64,000 nt of DNA from assembly GCF_040712315.1 (NCBI RefSeq), contig NC_134020.1:48345751-48409750 (forward strand), written 5' to 3'. The DNA is from Castanea sativa (lineage: Eukaryota; Streptophyta; Magnoliopsida; Fagales; Fagaceae). The notes below the pieces were generated by a model that worked only from the letters and a program-made list of their open reading frames with translations, searched no databases and had not been told where the DNA came from. The translations under genes were made by a program, and so were the position numbers. Position 1 is the first letter of the stretch. Every line of letters begins with the position of its first letter. Shown piece by piece: positions 33,332 to 45,694 of this stretch.

Positions 33332-35204
33332 TCCTAGTGCTACTTTCACAATATTTTCAAAATAATTTTACAATAAAGATTAAGTGGCAAGTTGTAACTG
33401 GTTTTTATCTAGACCTTATACTAATATTTTACATACCTTTAATAACTTGCCACCTAAATTTGGTTGTAAAAGTGTTTTGTCAGTAGCACTGTTCTTAATA
33501 TTGCTCATTCATTAAAATAAATAAATAAACATTCCCTCCGGACTTTGGCTTACTTTGTCATTTACAGCAAAATGAAATTGTTTTTTCCTGCACTTTAATT
33601 TCTTCTTCATCAACAAAAAATTACACCACTTTTAGTACCCAAAAAATAAGCAAAAAATTACACCACATGTACAACCAACCGATCTATATCTACATCTGTG
33701 GTTCTTTCCTCATTCTCTATCTCTCTTTCTCCCTTCCATGTTTTCTTTTTGTCTAATGAAGTAGTTTGATGCTAGCCGCATATGCACTATACAGACTAGA
33801 ATCTTTATAATCACTTATATAGTCAAATTCAACCTAGTAAATGCCCACACAACTCAACACTCATATTCAATCTAATAGCATCTAGGCAAAGACAAGGTAT
33901 CACTAGTATGCTCTAGTACAAGCACCATATGCCAATTTCCATATAATTAGGAGACAACATATGACAACTCAAGGTATGAATCAAAACTTAGTCATGGAGA
34001 AAACAAGGCACTAAATCTGTGTCCCTAAGTTTATTAAAAAAATCTGTCCCCAAGGGCATGCCCTTCAGAACAGAGGGAGATGGGTTTAGTTCTGGTCACC
34101 TTCCCTTCTTAGCTCCTGTCTTCTCCCTCCATTTCCTTCCATCCAAGCATAATGCAAAATTTTCAATTTCATGCCACTGTCAAGAAATGTGGTGTTTTCA
34201 ACAGAACACAACGCAGAAGGAACTGATTTCAAACCCGTGCCAAGCAAACTTTGGGGGTGGGGGGGTGGAGCGCAGAGAGCATCAATACTTATAGAAAGAA
34301 AGAAACTATGCATATTTTGGGTTGAAATATCATATAGATGACAGGCACAAAATGGTGTGAATATTTATAATTACATCATGACATAAATCCTACCAAGAAG
34401 TAGTTGCGTCACAGATATGAACATCAGGGAATCTAGTTTCCTTCTACACTATGATGAATAATGAGTTTGTATCCATAAATGGTGTGAAAGAAAAAATGAC
34501 ACTCATGTAATGGCACAACTTCTTATCTCCATTCGTCCAGACTCCAAAGAAACAGTAATACTCTTATAAGTTTAAAACTAAAGTGTACAATTGTCAAAAA
34601 GTCTTCTGATTTCGAAAACAGGTATGCTGAGATCCCTAGTAGATTATTTTTGTCTCAATTCCTTTTTTTTACGTTTATGTCCCTGAAAAAATTTATATTT
34701 GAAGTCTACACTTGTTGAAATAATTTTCTTAGAAGGAAGAAGAAAAGTAAAAGAAAAAAAAAGAATTTGGTCCTCAAATGGCGGCCCCACTAACTCTACT
34801 TGTTTAACCAAGTCCTGTAGAATCTAAATCTTTGGGCTCTCCATCGTTTTTGTCCTTTTTGATCCTGTCTGCACATAAGAGAAAAATTATAAGATTAGGA
34901 ATGCCCAAGCCATGAAAGGGAACGTCAGTAAATTAATTGATACACATTTCCTTCTTTGTCAGAGATTATTGATTCTTCCTACAATTTCATTTGGGGGGGA
35001 AATTGAGGGAACCCATTGTCTATTGTTAATTCTTCTACTTGCTGCACAGAAAAGGTTAATGTGAAAGTAGCTCTCGGTGGTCAATATTTCAAATTTATTA
35101 CCTAGATTTCTAACCTTTTTTTTGCTTCACCTTAGCTTTTCCAATGTTCATATACTTTCATAAGTCATATAACTCTGACCTACGTCATATACAAATATAT
35201 AGTT
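33332..35204. other. intergenic, no gene seen
   Basis: AT-rich DNA with scattered short frames on both strands (for example around 34019-34313) that show no domain and overlap antisense, so they are rejected. A G-rich block GGGGGTGGGGGGGTGG lies at 34253-34268. Confidence 0.45.
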
Positions 35205-36845
35205 TCATTGGAAGTTTATAATCTCATTCATAATTTGTAAGGTAGAGCACATACCTGCTCCCATTTCAACCTCATCACATTCTTTATCCTCTCCAACAAA
35301 CTCATTTATTTTCTCTACCCAACTAAAAAACCAGGCTTCTTCCCAATCACCATCAGCAGCATAAATATTTGAAAGTGTCACAGAACCTCCAGGTTTCTTC
35401 AACTCCATCTTCAGAATATCCTGAGCCATCATTTTAGCCAGATCTTTTCTTCCATGGATTTTACAACCATTGAAGAAAGCTCCAACAATTGACTCTGGCA
35501 CTTCCATTGGCATCTCCTTCACCAACTCATAAGCTTCTACCATCCTCCCTGACCAACACAAAAGATCAACAACGCAAGCATAATGCTCTATCCCACCTCA
35601 ATCCCATAACTCTCTTTCGTGGACCTAAAAATCTTCAAACCTTCTTCTACTAAACCATTATGGCTGCATGCAGAAAGAATGCAAATAAAAGTCACTTCAT
35701 TTGCCTGCATTCCTTCTTCTTGCATCCTGTCAAACAACTGTATTGACGATTCAACCATTCCGTGCTTCCCATAGCAACCAATCATGGCATTCCAAGATGC
35801 AATATTCTTGACAGGAATCCTGTCAAAGACATTTTGAGCATTCTTCACACTGCCGCATTTTGAGTACATGTCAATAAGTGCACTAGCAACAAAGATATTA
35901 ATATCAAGCCCCATCCTGTATATTAATCCATGAATTTCTCTTCCTCTTTGCATTGAACCTGTCAATCCACATGCAGGGAGCAATCCTGTCACGGTCACAA
36001 GATTGGGTTTAATCCCTGAAACCAACATATCCCGAAACAACTTGAATGCTTCGCCAGCTTGCTGGCTTTGCACTAGACCAGAAATCATTGCATTCCAAGT
36101 GACCAAATCAGGAACCAACCTTTCTCTAGTCATTCTAGAGAAGAGCGCAAATGTTCCTTTAATATTTCCACCCCAAGCATAACCAGCTATCATCGCATTC
36201 CACGTGAAATCATTTGGTTCTAATTCTTCTAACTTCATCCTCTGAAACAAATCAAGAGCTTTTCCAGTCTTTCCTATATTACAATACCCACAAATCAAAG
36301 AAGTCCAAGTAGCAACATCTCTCTTAACCATCCTATCAAACACCCTCTGAGCATAACAAACTCTTCCACATTTACAATACATATCAATCAAAGCATTTGC
36401 CACTGACACATCATCTACAAAACCCATCTTCTCCCCACAGCATGAACTTCTTTACATCCATTAAGCCAACACACGCTTTCAACAGAATCGAAAAAGTGAA
36501 CTTATTACCAACATTTCCCAGTTCTTGCATCAAACAAAAATACCCAATTGCCTATTCATAATACCCATTAAACGCACAAGCCAATACCATCCAATTCAAC
36601 GCGAAAACATTGGGGTTCTGAATGTTATCAAACACCATCCTCGCAGACCTCACATCACCACAACTTGCATACATCCCAACAAACTTTGAGTTCATAGACA
36701 ACACCTTCATGTCCATCCCACTAGTCAACAACGTTGCATGAACTTGCTTGCCGGGTCGCAAAGCCTTCTCTTTCAGGCATTTATGCAAACACGTAGCGAA
36801 CCAATTTGGGAACATATTGAATGACTTCAGAAGCAGTTTTTTCAT
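35205..36845 (-). pseudogene. PLS-class pentatricopeptide-repeat (PPR) gene, decayed
   Basis: PPR proteins bind organellar RNA in mitochondria or plastids. From 36845: KQVHATLLTSG, a TAG at 36552 (after CAFNGYYE), the remaining repeat in frame, and a one-base shift near 36430. Then a 279-codon frame (35588-36427) holds about seven P/L/S repeats, recognisable by LIDMYCKCGRV, DVATWTSLICGY, EPNDFTWNAMIAGY, SALIDMYSKCGSVKNA and FICILSACSHNGLVEEGL. After another shift near 35590 the E-domain-like tail follows (35205-35561, MVEAYELVKEMPMEVPESIVGAFFNGCKIHG, SNIYAADGDWEE). No DYW motif is present. Only three lesions in 1.6 kb suggest recent inactivation. PLS-class membership is inferred from the L/S-type repeats and the E-like tail. 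Confidence 0.93.
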
Positions 36846-37569
36846 TATTTGATGAAGTGCCCTATGAACGCATATAGATAATCCAAACCCATGAATGTGT
36901 CATAATCCTCTTTTGTATATGAAGCTTGTGATTGACATGAGACTGAATCAAGGACTAAACAACAAGACCAGGGAGTGAGTGACATCAAGGGCAGGGTGTA
37001 TGAATTATGATATCAAACTATGTGAGTTAAACGGTGCAGGAGAGGAGAGCAGGAAACTGTTGATATATCTTTTAAGTTCCTACTTGTAGATTTTTTAAAA
37101 GGTATGTAGCCCCTATTGCTAAAGTAAAGTTGTAAATAAAAATCGAGTTTAGCCAACTGAATTCTAAGTTATTAGGTATGTAGTCCTTTTTGAAACTTGA
37201 GCTCCAAATGAAAATCAAGTTTAGCAAGTTGAGTTCTAAGTTATTTTGGTATGTAGCCCTTTTGGAACTCGAGTTTGTTGCTCAGACTCAAGTTTGAAAA
37301 TGGGCTACATACCTAAATAACTTCGTGTAGAAGCTCTTCAATAATTTTTTTCTTAAAAATTGAATATTTGGCCAAAAATAAATTGCCTTCCTTTATACTG
37401 CTACTGAGAAATTGCTTACAATTCCTTTATTTTAGGACTGTAAAAAAGACTCACATGCTGGACCACTAATCATCAATGGATCCAATAAATTTTAGAGAGA
37501 ATTTTCAAACTAGCATAGTGAGAGAGGGCTATATAGTAAGTTAACACACGTTTGAAACAAATTAACAAA
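36846..37569. repeat. intergenic with inverted GTATGTAGCCC repeat
   Basis: Between 37095 and 37325 there are three direct copies of AAGTTATT..GGTATGTAG(C/T)CC. A final inverted copy (GGGCTACATACCTAAATAACTT) means the region can fold back. Otherwise no gene. Confidence 0.55.
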
Positions 37570-38300
37570 CTAACGTCTCGAGTTTCTTAAACTCGAGTTC
37601 AATTTTAAAACTCGAGTCTCGAAGACTCGCTTTGTACTGATGACTTGGACAGAAATGTGAAGAAATGCCACATAGATCTCGAGTTTCTTAGACTCGAGTT
37701 TTACCAAAGACACACACTGCAAACCCAGCAGAACTTTGAAGAAGAGAGAAACCCAGTACCCAGAACGATGAAGAAGAGAAGAAGAGAGAAACCCAGTACC
37801 CAGAACGATGAAGAAGAGAAGAAGAGAGAAACCCAACACCCAGAACGATGAAGAAGAGAGAAACCCAAAACGAAGGTGAAGAAAAACCTAGAACGAAGAA
37901 GATGAAACCCGAACCGATCGAAAATTAAACAACAAGAACAGAACGAAGATGAACCCAGTAGAAGAAGAACAGAACAAAGATGATGAAGAAACCCCAGAAG
38001 ATGAAGAAACCCAGAACGATCTGAAGATGAAGAACAGAGGGAAGAACAGAGGAAGAATCCAGAACGCTGGAGCTCCGATTGGACGATTTGCACAAAGAAG
38101 AACGATGGGTCTGACTCAGAAGAACGCGAGGAAGACGAAGGATGATTTGAAAGGGAAAAATGGTGGAACTTGAGTTTCTAAAACTCGAGTTCCACGTGGA
38201 ATTTTTTTCATGTCAGCTTCCACCGCTTAGGTCTCGAGTTTTAAAAACTCAAGTTCTACCATTAATATCGAGTTTTTGAAACTCGAGATGTCAGTTTCCT
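37570..38300. repeat. ACTCGAG-palindrome-bounded repeat unit
   Basis: Both margins carry clustered palindromes of the type CTCGAGTTTCTTAAACTCGAG (37576-37635 and 37679-37705 on the left, 38167-38195 and 38229-38290 on the right). The middle is GA-rich with open frames on both strands that contain no recognisable domain. It resembles a transposon with internally repeated ends, but no target duplication is evident. Confidence 0.5.
37736..37870 (+). repeat. 42-bp minisatellite
   Basis: About three copies of a 42-bp unit containing GAGAGAAACCCAGTACCCAGAACGATGAAGAA. Because 42 is a multiple of three it leaves frames open on both strands, which explains the spurious charged peptides here. Confidence 0.8.
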
Positions 38301-38694
38301 ACTTTGTTTTGCAACAGGACAACTAACTATATTCTTAGAAAATTAAAGTTAAATGGAAAAAAAATTCTAAATTTTAAAAATTGTGGGTTTCAATCCCGGT
38401 CCCAAAATAGACTAGACTGGACTGGACTGGACCGAACAGTAGGTATATAAATTTTTTAATATTTGAGTGCAAGAATTGCTCCAATTGGAGTTGGGGGAAG
38501 CAATTGAAGCAGAAATCTTTTGGCCTTTAGAAAAGCTGCACAATGGGTTTTATTTATTTGGTAAAACTTAGGTACAATTCTTGTTCCTTACCTATAGTAA
38601 ATTAGGTTTTTCAATTAAATGCAAAAGCATAACTATATTAAATTTAATTGTCATTAAAAAGATAACACTGTTTTATGCATTAGTACATATACTT
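38301..38694. other. intergenic, no gene seen
   Basis: AT-rich; a small tandem GACTGGACTGGACTGGACC near 38412-38432. No coding signal. Confidence 0.4.
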
Positions 38695-39925
38695 ATCAGT
38701 TTGTCATTTAATTTCTTCACTTTGCATGTTTGTTCATTTGTTGATGCGTGTTTCTTTATTTCAAGTCCTGGAACAATGTCTAGTCCTAAGAGTGTGATCC
38801 ACAGTAGCTTAGTTCTATAGGGCTGTATTGAAACTTACCATGTTAAAGATTTCAATCTAAGCTCAAGCAATGATTGTTTAACATATGCAATACAATTCCA
38901 AATAAGCTGTTCAAGTCACCGTCAATGCTTCCAGACCTTAGGTTGATGTAAGGCTTTGGTTCTTTTTCTTTTTCTTTTTTTATGGTTCAGAATAAATTAT
39001 TACGTTGCTTACGAGATTATAAAGAGGAAGAGTGCCAATGTAATTTTGATTTTGGTTCAATGCTATTTAAAGTGATTACCTTGGAAATTTGATCAGGTCA
39101 TGCAATGCAACTGGAATTTTCTCTTGCAATGCAGAGATGAAATAATGGCTACAACTGGTGAAGGTCTTGAATCTGAAAAATTCAATATGCAACACCCTTT
39201 ATATCTCTGGAGAGCTCAGGGTTTAGTGAGAAAATGGTGACCTTAGACCATGAACAATATCTTATGTTAAGTTGCAAGGAATTTACTTTCTACAGAGATG
39301 AGGCGTAGGAAACGGGGAAAATCTCGGGAGACAAACAGTCTTAGCTAGGGAAGAAAGCAGTACCTATGGAAGAGCTGCGTAATGGTTTCTATCATAATGG
39401 GTTATCAAAGAAACTCATATGGTACATATACTTGCAAGTTATAGTTGAATTTCTTCACTTTGCATATATTTGTTCATTTGTTGCTATGTTGTCTTTGTTT
39501 CAAGTATAGGACCAATGTCTAGTCCTAAGAGTGTGATCCACGGCAGCCTTGTGTTGATTCTACAGGGCTCTACTACAACTTAATATGTTGAAGAAGTCAA
39601 TCTAAGCTCGAGCAATGATTGTTCAACATATGCAATGAAAGTGGAAAATTAGCCTTTTGCTCAAGTTGAGGTCAATGCTTCAGGACCTCAAGTTGATGAA
39701 AGGCTTTGCTTCTTCTTTTTTTGGTTCAAAATAAATTATTTCATTGCTTATGAGACTATTAAAAGGAAGACTTAAAATGTAATGTCAATGTTCATTGCAA
39801 ATGCTATTTAAAGTGATTATCTTGGAAATTTAATCAGGTCATTCAAATGAGATCTTCTTGAAATGCAGATAAATCAACGACTACAACTGGTGAAGGTCTC
39901 AAATGGGTTGGGGAGATATGAGTAG
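38695..39925. repeat. diverged tandem duplication, ~735-bp period
   Basis: 38695-39190 and 39430-39925 are direct copies. Shared landmarks include ATTTCTTCACTTTGCAT, AATGTCTAGTCCTAAGAGTGTGATCCAC, ATCTAAGCTC.AGCAATGATTGTT, TCAATGCTTC..GACCT and CTACAACTGGTGAAGGTCT. No open frame is conserved, so it is probably non-coding sequence or an exon-poor gene relic upstream of receptor kinase copy 3. Confidence 0.75.
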
Positions 39926-40416
39926 AAGTGTCTGACAAATGTTAAGTAATTTTTTTATTTCTTTGCAGAATTTAGGCTTAGCGAGAAAATGGTGACCTTG
40001 GACCAAATATAATATCTTATATCAAATTGCAGTGGATTCTAATGCTACTTTATATATATTATCAGAACTATGACTTTATTTGAAACATTTGTAATTGTAT
40101 CAATCATGACTAAAAAAAATAGTGTGTCATTTTGTAGAGTCTAACCTACTCTGATATGGTGCTTCACTATATAGGACATGTAGCATCAATAAAAATATAA
40201 CTAAAGATCTCATGTGATAATTCACTAACATATTTGCTCGTTTCAGGAAAGATTTATAGTATCTTTGCTCCAGAAAACTCTCTTGCTATCCTTTGGATTT
40301 TGGGGAGTATTGCGTCTTAAGCTTTCAGTTCAGTTTGATGTCCAAAAATAATAAGATTTGAGGTTTTCTCTATACTACCATCTTTGCTGTAGCATAACAA
40401 ACTCCGACTTCTAACC
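39926..40416. other. upstream region of receptor kinase copy 3
   Basis: AT-rich sequence leading to an ATG in good plant context (AACCATGGC at 40417). No convincing TATA box could be singled out from the AT background. Confidence 0.35.
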
Positions 40417-42815
40417 ATGGCTTTTGCTCTGTCACACTATATCTATTACTTGCTCCTTCTTTGGCTGCTTGCCCCTTCCACTTTGGCTCAAACTAATGCA
40501 AACAATAGCTTGGGATCTTATCTCACTGCTCTTGATGATAACTCTTCCTGGAATTCGCCATCTGGTGAGTTTGCTTTTGGATTCCGACCAATTTTTGCTA
40601 TAAACTTCTTACTTTCTATATGGTTTGACAAAATCCCAGAAAAAACCATAATTTGGTCAGCCAATGGAAATAGTCTAGTCCAAAGAGGATCCAAAGTTGA
40701 GCTTACAACAGGTGGCCAGCTAGTTCTCTCCAACACAAATATGCAGCAGGTTTGGGCTGCTGATGTTGCTGCTAGTGGAGTTAACTATGTATCCATGCTC
40801 AACACTGGGAACTTTGTGCTTGCAAGACAAGATTATGTCAACTTATGAGAAAGCTTTAACTCTTCAACTGACACCATATTGCCAACTCAGGTACTAAATT
40901 AAGACAGCATACTTGTTTCTCGTATATCAGAAACAAATTAATCAATTGGAAACTTCCAATTTCTTCTACAATCCAATGGAGGTCTTGTAGTTGTACTGTC
41001 CCTTTTTGATGTCACACTTAATTTTGTGAGAAGTATTGGGAAAGCAATACAATGGGTACTGGCTTTCAGTTTCTTTTCAACCAATCTGGCAACATCTACA
41101 TTATGGCAAGAAATGGAACTCTACTGGACCTTATATCAAAGAACCCAGTTTCAACGACAGATTTCTTTCAGAGAGGAACTTTAGATTATGATGGAGTTTT
41201 CAGGCAATACATTTACCCCAAGGCCAATGGCACAAGTGCTGGAGGGTGGCTTCTGGTGTGGTCAATTACAACTAACATTCCTTCAGATATATGCCAGGCC
41301 TTCTCACTATATGGTGGCGCAGCACCTTGTGGATTCAATAGCTATTGAACACTAGGTGATCATCAGGAACCAATCTGCAACTGTCTACCAGGTTATGCTT
41401 ATCTGGATTCAGATAATAAGGTAAAAGGATGCAAGCAGAACTTTGCTCTGCAAACTTGTGATGAAGGATTGGAGCAGTCAGATCAACATTTCTATATCAT
41501 AGTCATAGAGTTGATTAACATGGATTGTCCACCCAATGACTATGATCATCAAATAGTCAGTGAGGATGCATGCAGAAATTCTTTCTTTCTTAAGTGATTG
41601 TTTTTGTGCCCTTGCCGTGTTCAGAGATGGGAAATGCTGGAAGAAAAAACAACCTCTCTCAAATGGCTTTGTCAACCCCAGCATCGGAGGGAAAGGTCTT
41701 ATCAAATTGAGGAACAATACAACTGTCACTCAATAATGTGCTGTAATGGAGCACTACTGTTTGGAAGTTCAGTATTAATGAACTTCATGCTACTGCTAGC
41801 AATTGTTATGGTCATTTCACGGTTGATGCAAAAAAAGTAAAAATGCTTCAAACAGGCTCAGTCATGCCACAAACCTGCCCATCAACGCCTGGGATGAACC
41901 TACGGAATTTCACTTACAAGTAGCTAGAAGAAGCAACATATGGGTTCAAGGAATATTGGGTGGTGGTGCTTCTGCAACAGTGTACAAATGTGTCCTAACA
42001 GTAGATGATGAAAATTTCATTGCGGTCAAGCGCTTAGACAAGATTGTGAGAGAAGGTGAGCAAGAGTTCAAGACAGAAGTGAATGCAATTGGCCACACAA
42101 ATCATAAACATCTAGTTAATTTGCTAGGATTTTGTAATGAGGGCCAACATCAACTTCTAGTTTATGATTTCATGAGCAACGGCTCCCTATCAAGCTTCCT
42201 CTTTGGATCTTCAAGACCGAGCTGGTACCAAAGAGTGCAAATTACAATGGGAATTTCAAAGGGACTCCATTAATTGCATGAAGAGTGCAACACTCAGTGA
42301 CTCAGATTATACATTGTGACATCAAGCCTGAAAATATACTTTTGGGTGGCTCTTATACAGAAAGGATTTCTGACTTTGGATTAGCTAAGGTTTTGAAGAT
42401 GTACCAGTCTCGAACCACAGCAATGATAAGAAGGACCAAAGGTTACGTTGCCCCTGAGTCGTTCAGGAATAGACCTATCACACCAAAGGTGGACATTTAC
42501 AGTTTTGGTGTTTTATTGCTCGAGATCACCTGTTGTAGAAAGAATGTCAAACCAAGTGTTGAGGATAAAAATCAAATAATACTGGTTGATTGGGCATATG
42601 ATAAGAACAAAGAAGGGAAAATGGATCTGCTAGTAGAAAATGATGAGGAGGCAATGAATGACATGAAAAGGGTGGAGAAGTTTGTGACAACTTCTATCTG
42701 GCGTATTCAGGAGGGTCCATTGCTGAGACCTTCCATGAAGAATGTTTTGCAAATGTTGGAAGATGCCACTGAAGTTTTAGTGCCCACATGTCCTTTTCCA
42801 ACTACTTCATTATAG
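40417..42815 (+). pseudogene. G-type lectin S-receptor-like kinase, copy 3
   Basis: The start at 40417 gives a signal peptide (MAFALSHYIYYLLLLWLLAPSTLA) and a B-lectin domain (SPSGEFAFGFRP, KIPEKTIIWSANGNSL, MLNTGNFVLA). TGA at 40846 replaces the family's Trp before ESF. Part of the ectodomain is deleted near 40890-41040. 41052-41348 continues (FQFLFNQSGNI, GVFRQYIYPK) to a TGA where the family has a Cys (GFNSY*). The membrane helix (GSSVLMNFMLLLAIVMVI) lies at about 41760-41820. The kinase (41956-42815) keeps FIAVKRLD (Lys intact), [11 protein letters not shown] (a non-RD loop), SDFGLAK and YVAPESF, but has a TAA between the lobes near 42271 and one frameshift. The terminal stop at 42815 matches copy 1. 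Closest to functional in the kinase lobe. Confidence 0.93.
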
Positions 42816-44052
42816 TCAGCTTATAAAAAAAAACTACAGTATAATCAATTACCAATGGGTATGCATCGATGCATGTTCCTCACTAGTACTGAACCATGTT
42901 TGGTTGTACTATTTTAGTCTAGCACTTGAAGCATACTTAGGTGTACTGTTTTAGATACTAGCTTGTTTGTTTCAATGTAGAGATATGTAATCTCATGTCA
43001 ATTCAGTAATTTCTTAATGCAGCTGCATGAAAATTTTAGCCCCACTTATGGTTCAAATCAGCATTTTCCATTCCCAATTCTTTTCTAATTTCATTTTTGA
43101 ATATTATGTATAGAATAGACAAAAAATGTCCCTCAAAGAAAAAAAAAAAAGATATCAATTGATAACTTCTACTGATACACATGCGTAAAAAATTTCACTT
43201 TCGGAGTCAATGAGTTTAGCCTCAAGAGAAAGGCAGGGGAAGATTGAAACTAGTCATCCGAATTTTATAAGGCTTAATCTCTTGCAGATTGTGCCACGTC
43301 TCGGGGTTGCACCTTTTTTTCCATAAAAGAGAGGCAAAGACACAAGGACAGCAAGTATTACTCTTCATCATATCATAAAACAAAACAAAAGATCATTTTA
43401 CTAATATAAAGGATGACTAAGAACAAAGACTGTTTGATCATGATTCCTTCTCTCTCTACCATTTCGTTCTTTATTTTTCTTTTTCAATTTTTGTACCTTT
43501 AATCCTTCTATACCCCATCTACGGATCCTTACATGGCATTGATGAATATTCCTAAATGTTCATATAATCTCTATATGACATTACGTCATAAGGAAGTTTT
43601 ACAAAGGTGTAAGACAGTAGTTTTTGATCTTGCTAAGTTTAGCCACTATTCATTGCCCTGGCCTTGTCCATCAGAGTTTTTTAAAATTGATAGAGGGATT
43701 CTGCATGCGAGGCAATTTTTTGCCCATGGCATCCTACTCAATTTTCTAACCCATTTGAATGATGGCATTAAGTTTTGGGTTTTGTATTAGTTTATCATGG
43801 TTCAATACTCAATAGAAAAGATAAATTTTTGCAGTATTAAAGGAAAACTTTATCTAGCTCCCCCCCCCCCCCCCTTTATTTTTTGTTTGATACAAATTTT
43901 TAAATAAAGAATTACTTGGGAGGTACATAAAATTATTATTCATTCAAGTACAAAATTCCTGGATGTTACTTGACTTACCAAGCTAATTATGTTGACAATT
44001 ATGCATGCATAAAGACTTTAAACAACTAGTGAAGTAATTTCTATTAGAGGAT
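42816..44052. other. spacer between convergent receptor kinases (right pair)
   Basis: Homologous to 27884-28752 in its first part, including the SINE-like block at about 43190-43320. Holds a 15-C run at 43860-43874. A short plus-strand frame at 43533-43790 has no recognised domain. Confidence 0.6.
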
Positions 44053-44706
44053 TTAGAGTGAACTGCTAATTAAGGATGGACCTGGAGGAAATGAGACTTC
44101 AACAGCTCCTTCCATCATCTGTACCACTTTCTTCATTGTTGGTCTTTGTGATGGATCCTCCTAAATGCACCATATTGCAATCATCACATAGTTCTCCACT
44201 CTCTTCACATCATCTATTGCCTCCTCATCATTCTCCACTAACAGATCCAGTTTCCTTTCTTTATAGCAATCATAAGCCCAGTTAGCTAATATCATTCGAT
44301 CCTCATCCTGTGCCTCTGCCTCAAAACTTTTTGTGCAGCAAATGAGCTCTAGCAACAAAATGCCAAAGCTATAAACATCCACCTTAGCTATAACAGGCAT
44401 GTATCTGAACCATCCTAGGGCAACATACCCTTTAGTTCCCCTAATACCTGTAGTAGTTCGAGTCTGGTCCAATTTCAAAATCTTGGTTAATCCAAAGTCC
44501 GAAATTCTAGCTGTAAAAGAGTCGTCCAAAAGGTTGTTCTGTGGCTTAACATCATGATGTATGATCTGGGTGCTGCATTCTTCATGCAAGTAAAAGAGAC
44601 CTCTTGCAGTTTCTAATTCAATTTGAATTCTTTGGTGCCAATATGGCTGCGAAAGCCCAAATAGAAAGCTTGCTAGAGAACCATTGCTCATGAATTCATA
44701 TACACC
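44053..44706 (-). pseudogene. G-type lectin S-receptor-like kinase, copy 4 (kinase only)
   Basis: Only the C-terminal two-thirds of the kinase remain: [16 protein letters not shown], then [15 protein letters not shown] (HRD Arg replaced by His, non-RD), [18 protein letters not shown] (APE lost), [17 protein letters not shown] follows WCI at 44163 before the last conserved segment, and the frame would end at 44053. Upstream, at about 44706, kinase sequence joins Gypsy integrase sequence directly. Orientation and the shared spacer pair it with copy 3. Confidence 0.92.
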
Positions 44707-45694
44707 TCCATAGGACATGTGGTAATTCTTCCACCCATCTTCCCTTCGCATCATCTAGCCTTTTCTTGAGTCCACTTACTATAACTTTATTAATAGCCTC
44801 GGCCTGCCCATTTCCCTAAGGATAAGTTGGAGTGGAATATCTATTTGTGATACCTAAGTCACCACAGTACTTTCTAAAAGCTTTACTATCGAACTGCAAG
44901 CCATTATCTGAAATAAGAGTGTGAGGTATCCCAAATCCAGTGACAATGTTCTTCCAAACGAACTTCTTCGCGTCTACGTCCCTAATGTTCGACAAAGGCT
45001 CAGCTTCAATCCACTTGGTAAAGTAATCAGTTCCTACGAGCAACCACCTTTTATTTCCCACAGCCTTTGGGAAAGGACCTACTATATCCAATCCCCATTG
45101 AGCGAACGGCCAGGGACTAGACAAAGGATTAAGTACACCACCGGGTTGATGGATGTTGGGAGCGAATCTCTAGCACTAGTCACATTTTTTCGCATAATCG
45201 TGGGCCTCTCTCTGCATGTTAGGCCACCAATACCCCTGGGTTAGAGCTCTACGTGCCAAAGACCTCCCTGTTGTGTGACTACCACAAATTCCTTCATGCA
45301 ATTCCTCCAACAATGACTCCATTGCTTCAGGATGTATACACAGTAAGTATGGCCTAGAAAAGGAGTGTTTATACAGCTTCTAATCCTTGGACAACCAGAA
45401 TCGGGGCGCCTTTCTACGAACTTTATTTGCCTCAGATTTCTCCTCGGGCAAGACATCACTCTTAAGAAAGGAAATTACAGGGTCCATCCAACTAGGTCCG
45501 AACCTAACTTGATGAATATGGACAGCACCGACAGCTGTCCGAGCAGGTTTCAACAAATCTTCAACGAGAATGACTCGGGGCAAACCTTGAGCCGAAGAGG
45601 TTGCAAGTGTGGCCAACGAATCAACATGGGTGTTCCCACTCTTAGATATGTGCATCAAGGTAAAAGAGCTAAGTTTGGATTGTAAACACCTGAC
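44707..45694 (-). pseudogene. Gypsy integrase (truncated)
   Basis: Continues the polyprotein frame past stops at 45695 and 45380. The HHCC zinc-binding part is read as HEGICGSH..., then CD*C*RFAP with two TAGs next to the second Cys pair (about 45165-45180). The catalytic core follows in 44816-45124: W.LDIVGPFP, TDYFTKWIEAEPL and the second Asp in ISDNGLQFDS. TAG at about 44816 precedes the GNGQAE region holding the third acidic residue. Sequence stops at LPHVLW near 44707. The large minus-strand frame 44161-44754 begins in this DNA out of frame and is a fusion artefact. Confidence 0.9.

Noticed and set aside
34019..34313. Overlapping 91- and 75-codon frames on opposite strands
   Set aside because: No domains, antisense to each other, and no supporting context.
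37645..38173. Charged Glu/Lys/Asn-rich plus-strand frames and Leu/Phe/Ser-rich minus-strand frames
   Set aside because: They are produced by a 42-bp GA-rich minisatellite whose unit is a multiple of three; no domain and open on both strands.
44161..44754. 197-codon minus-strand ORF joining new N-terminal residues to the kinase
   Set aside because: The first ~17 residues come from Gypsy integrase DNA read out of frame; it is a chance fusion at a deletion junction, not a gene.
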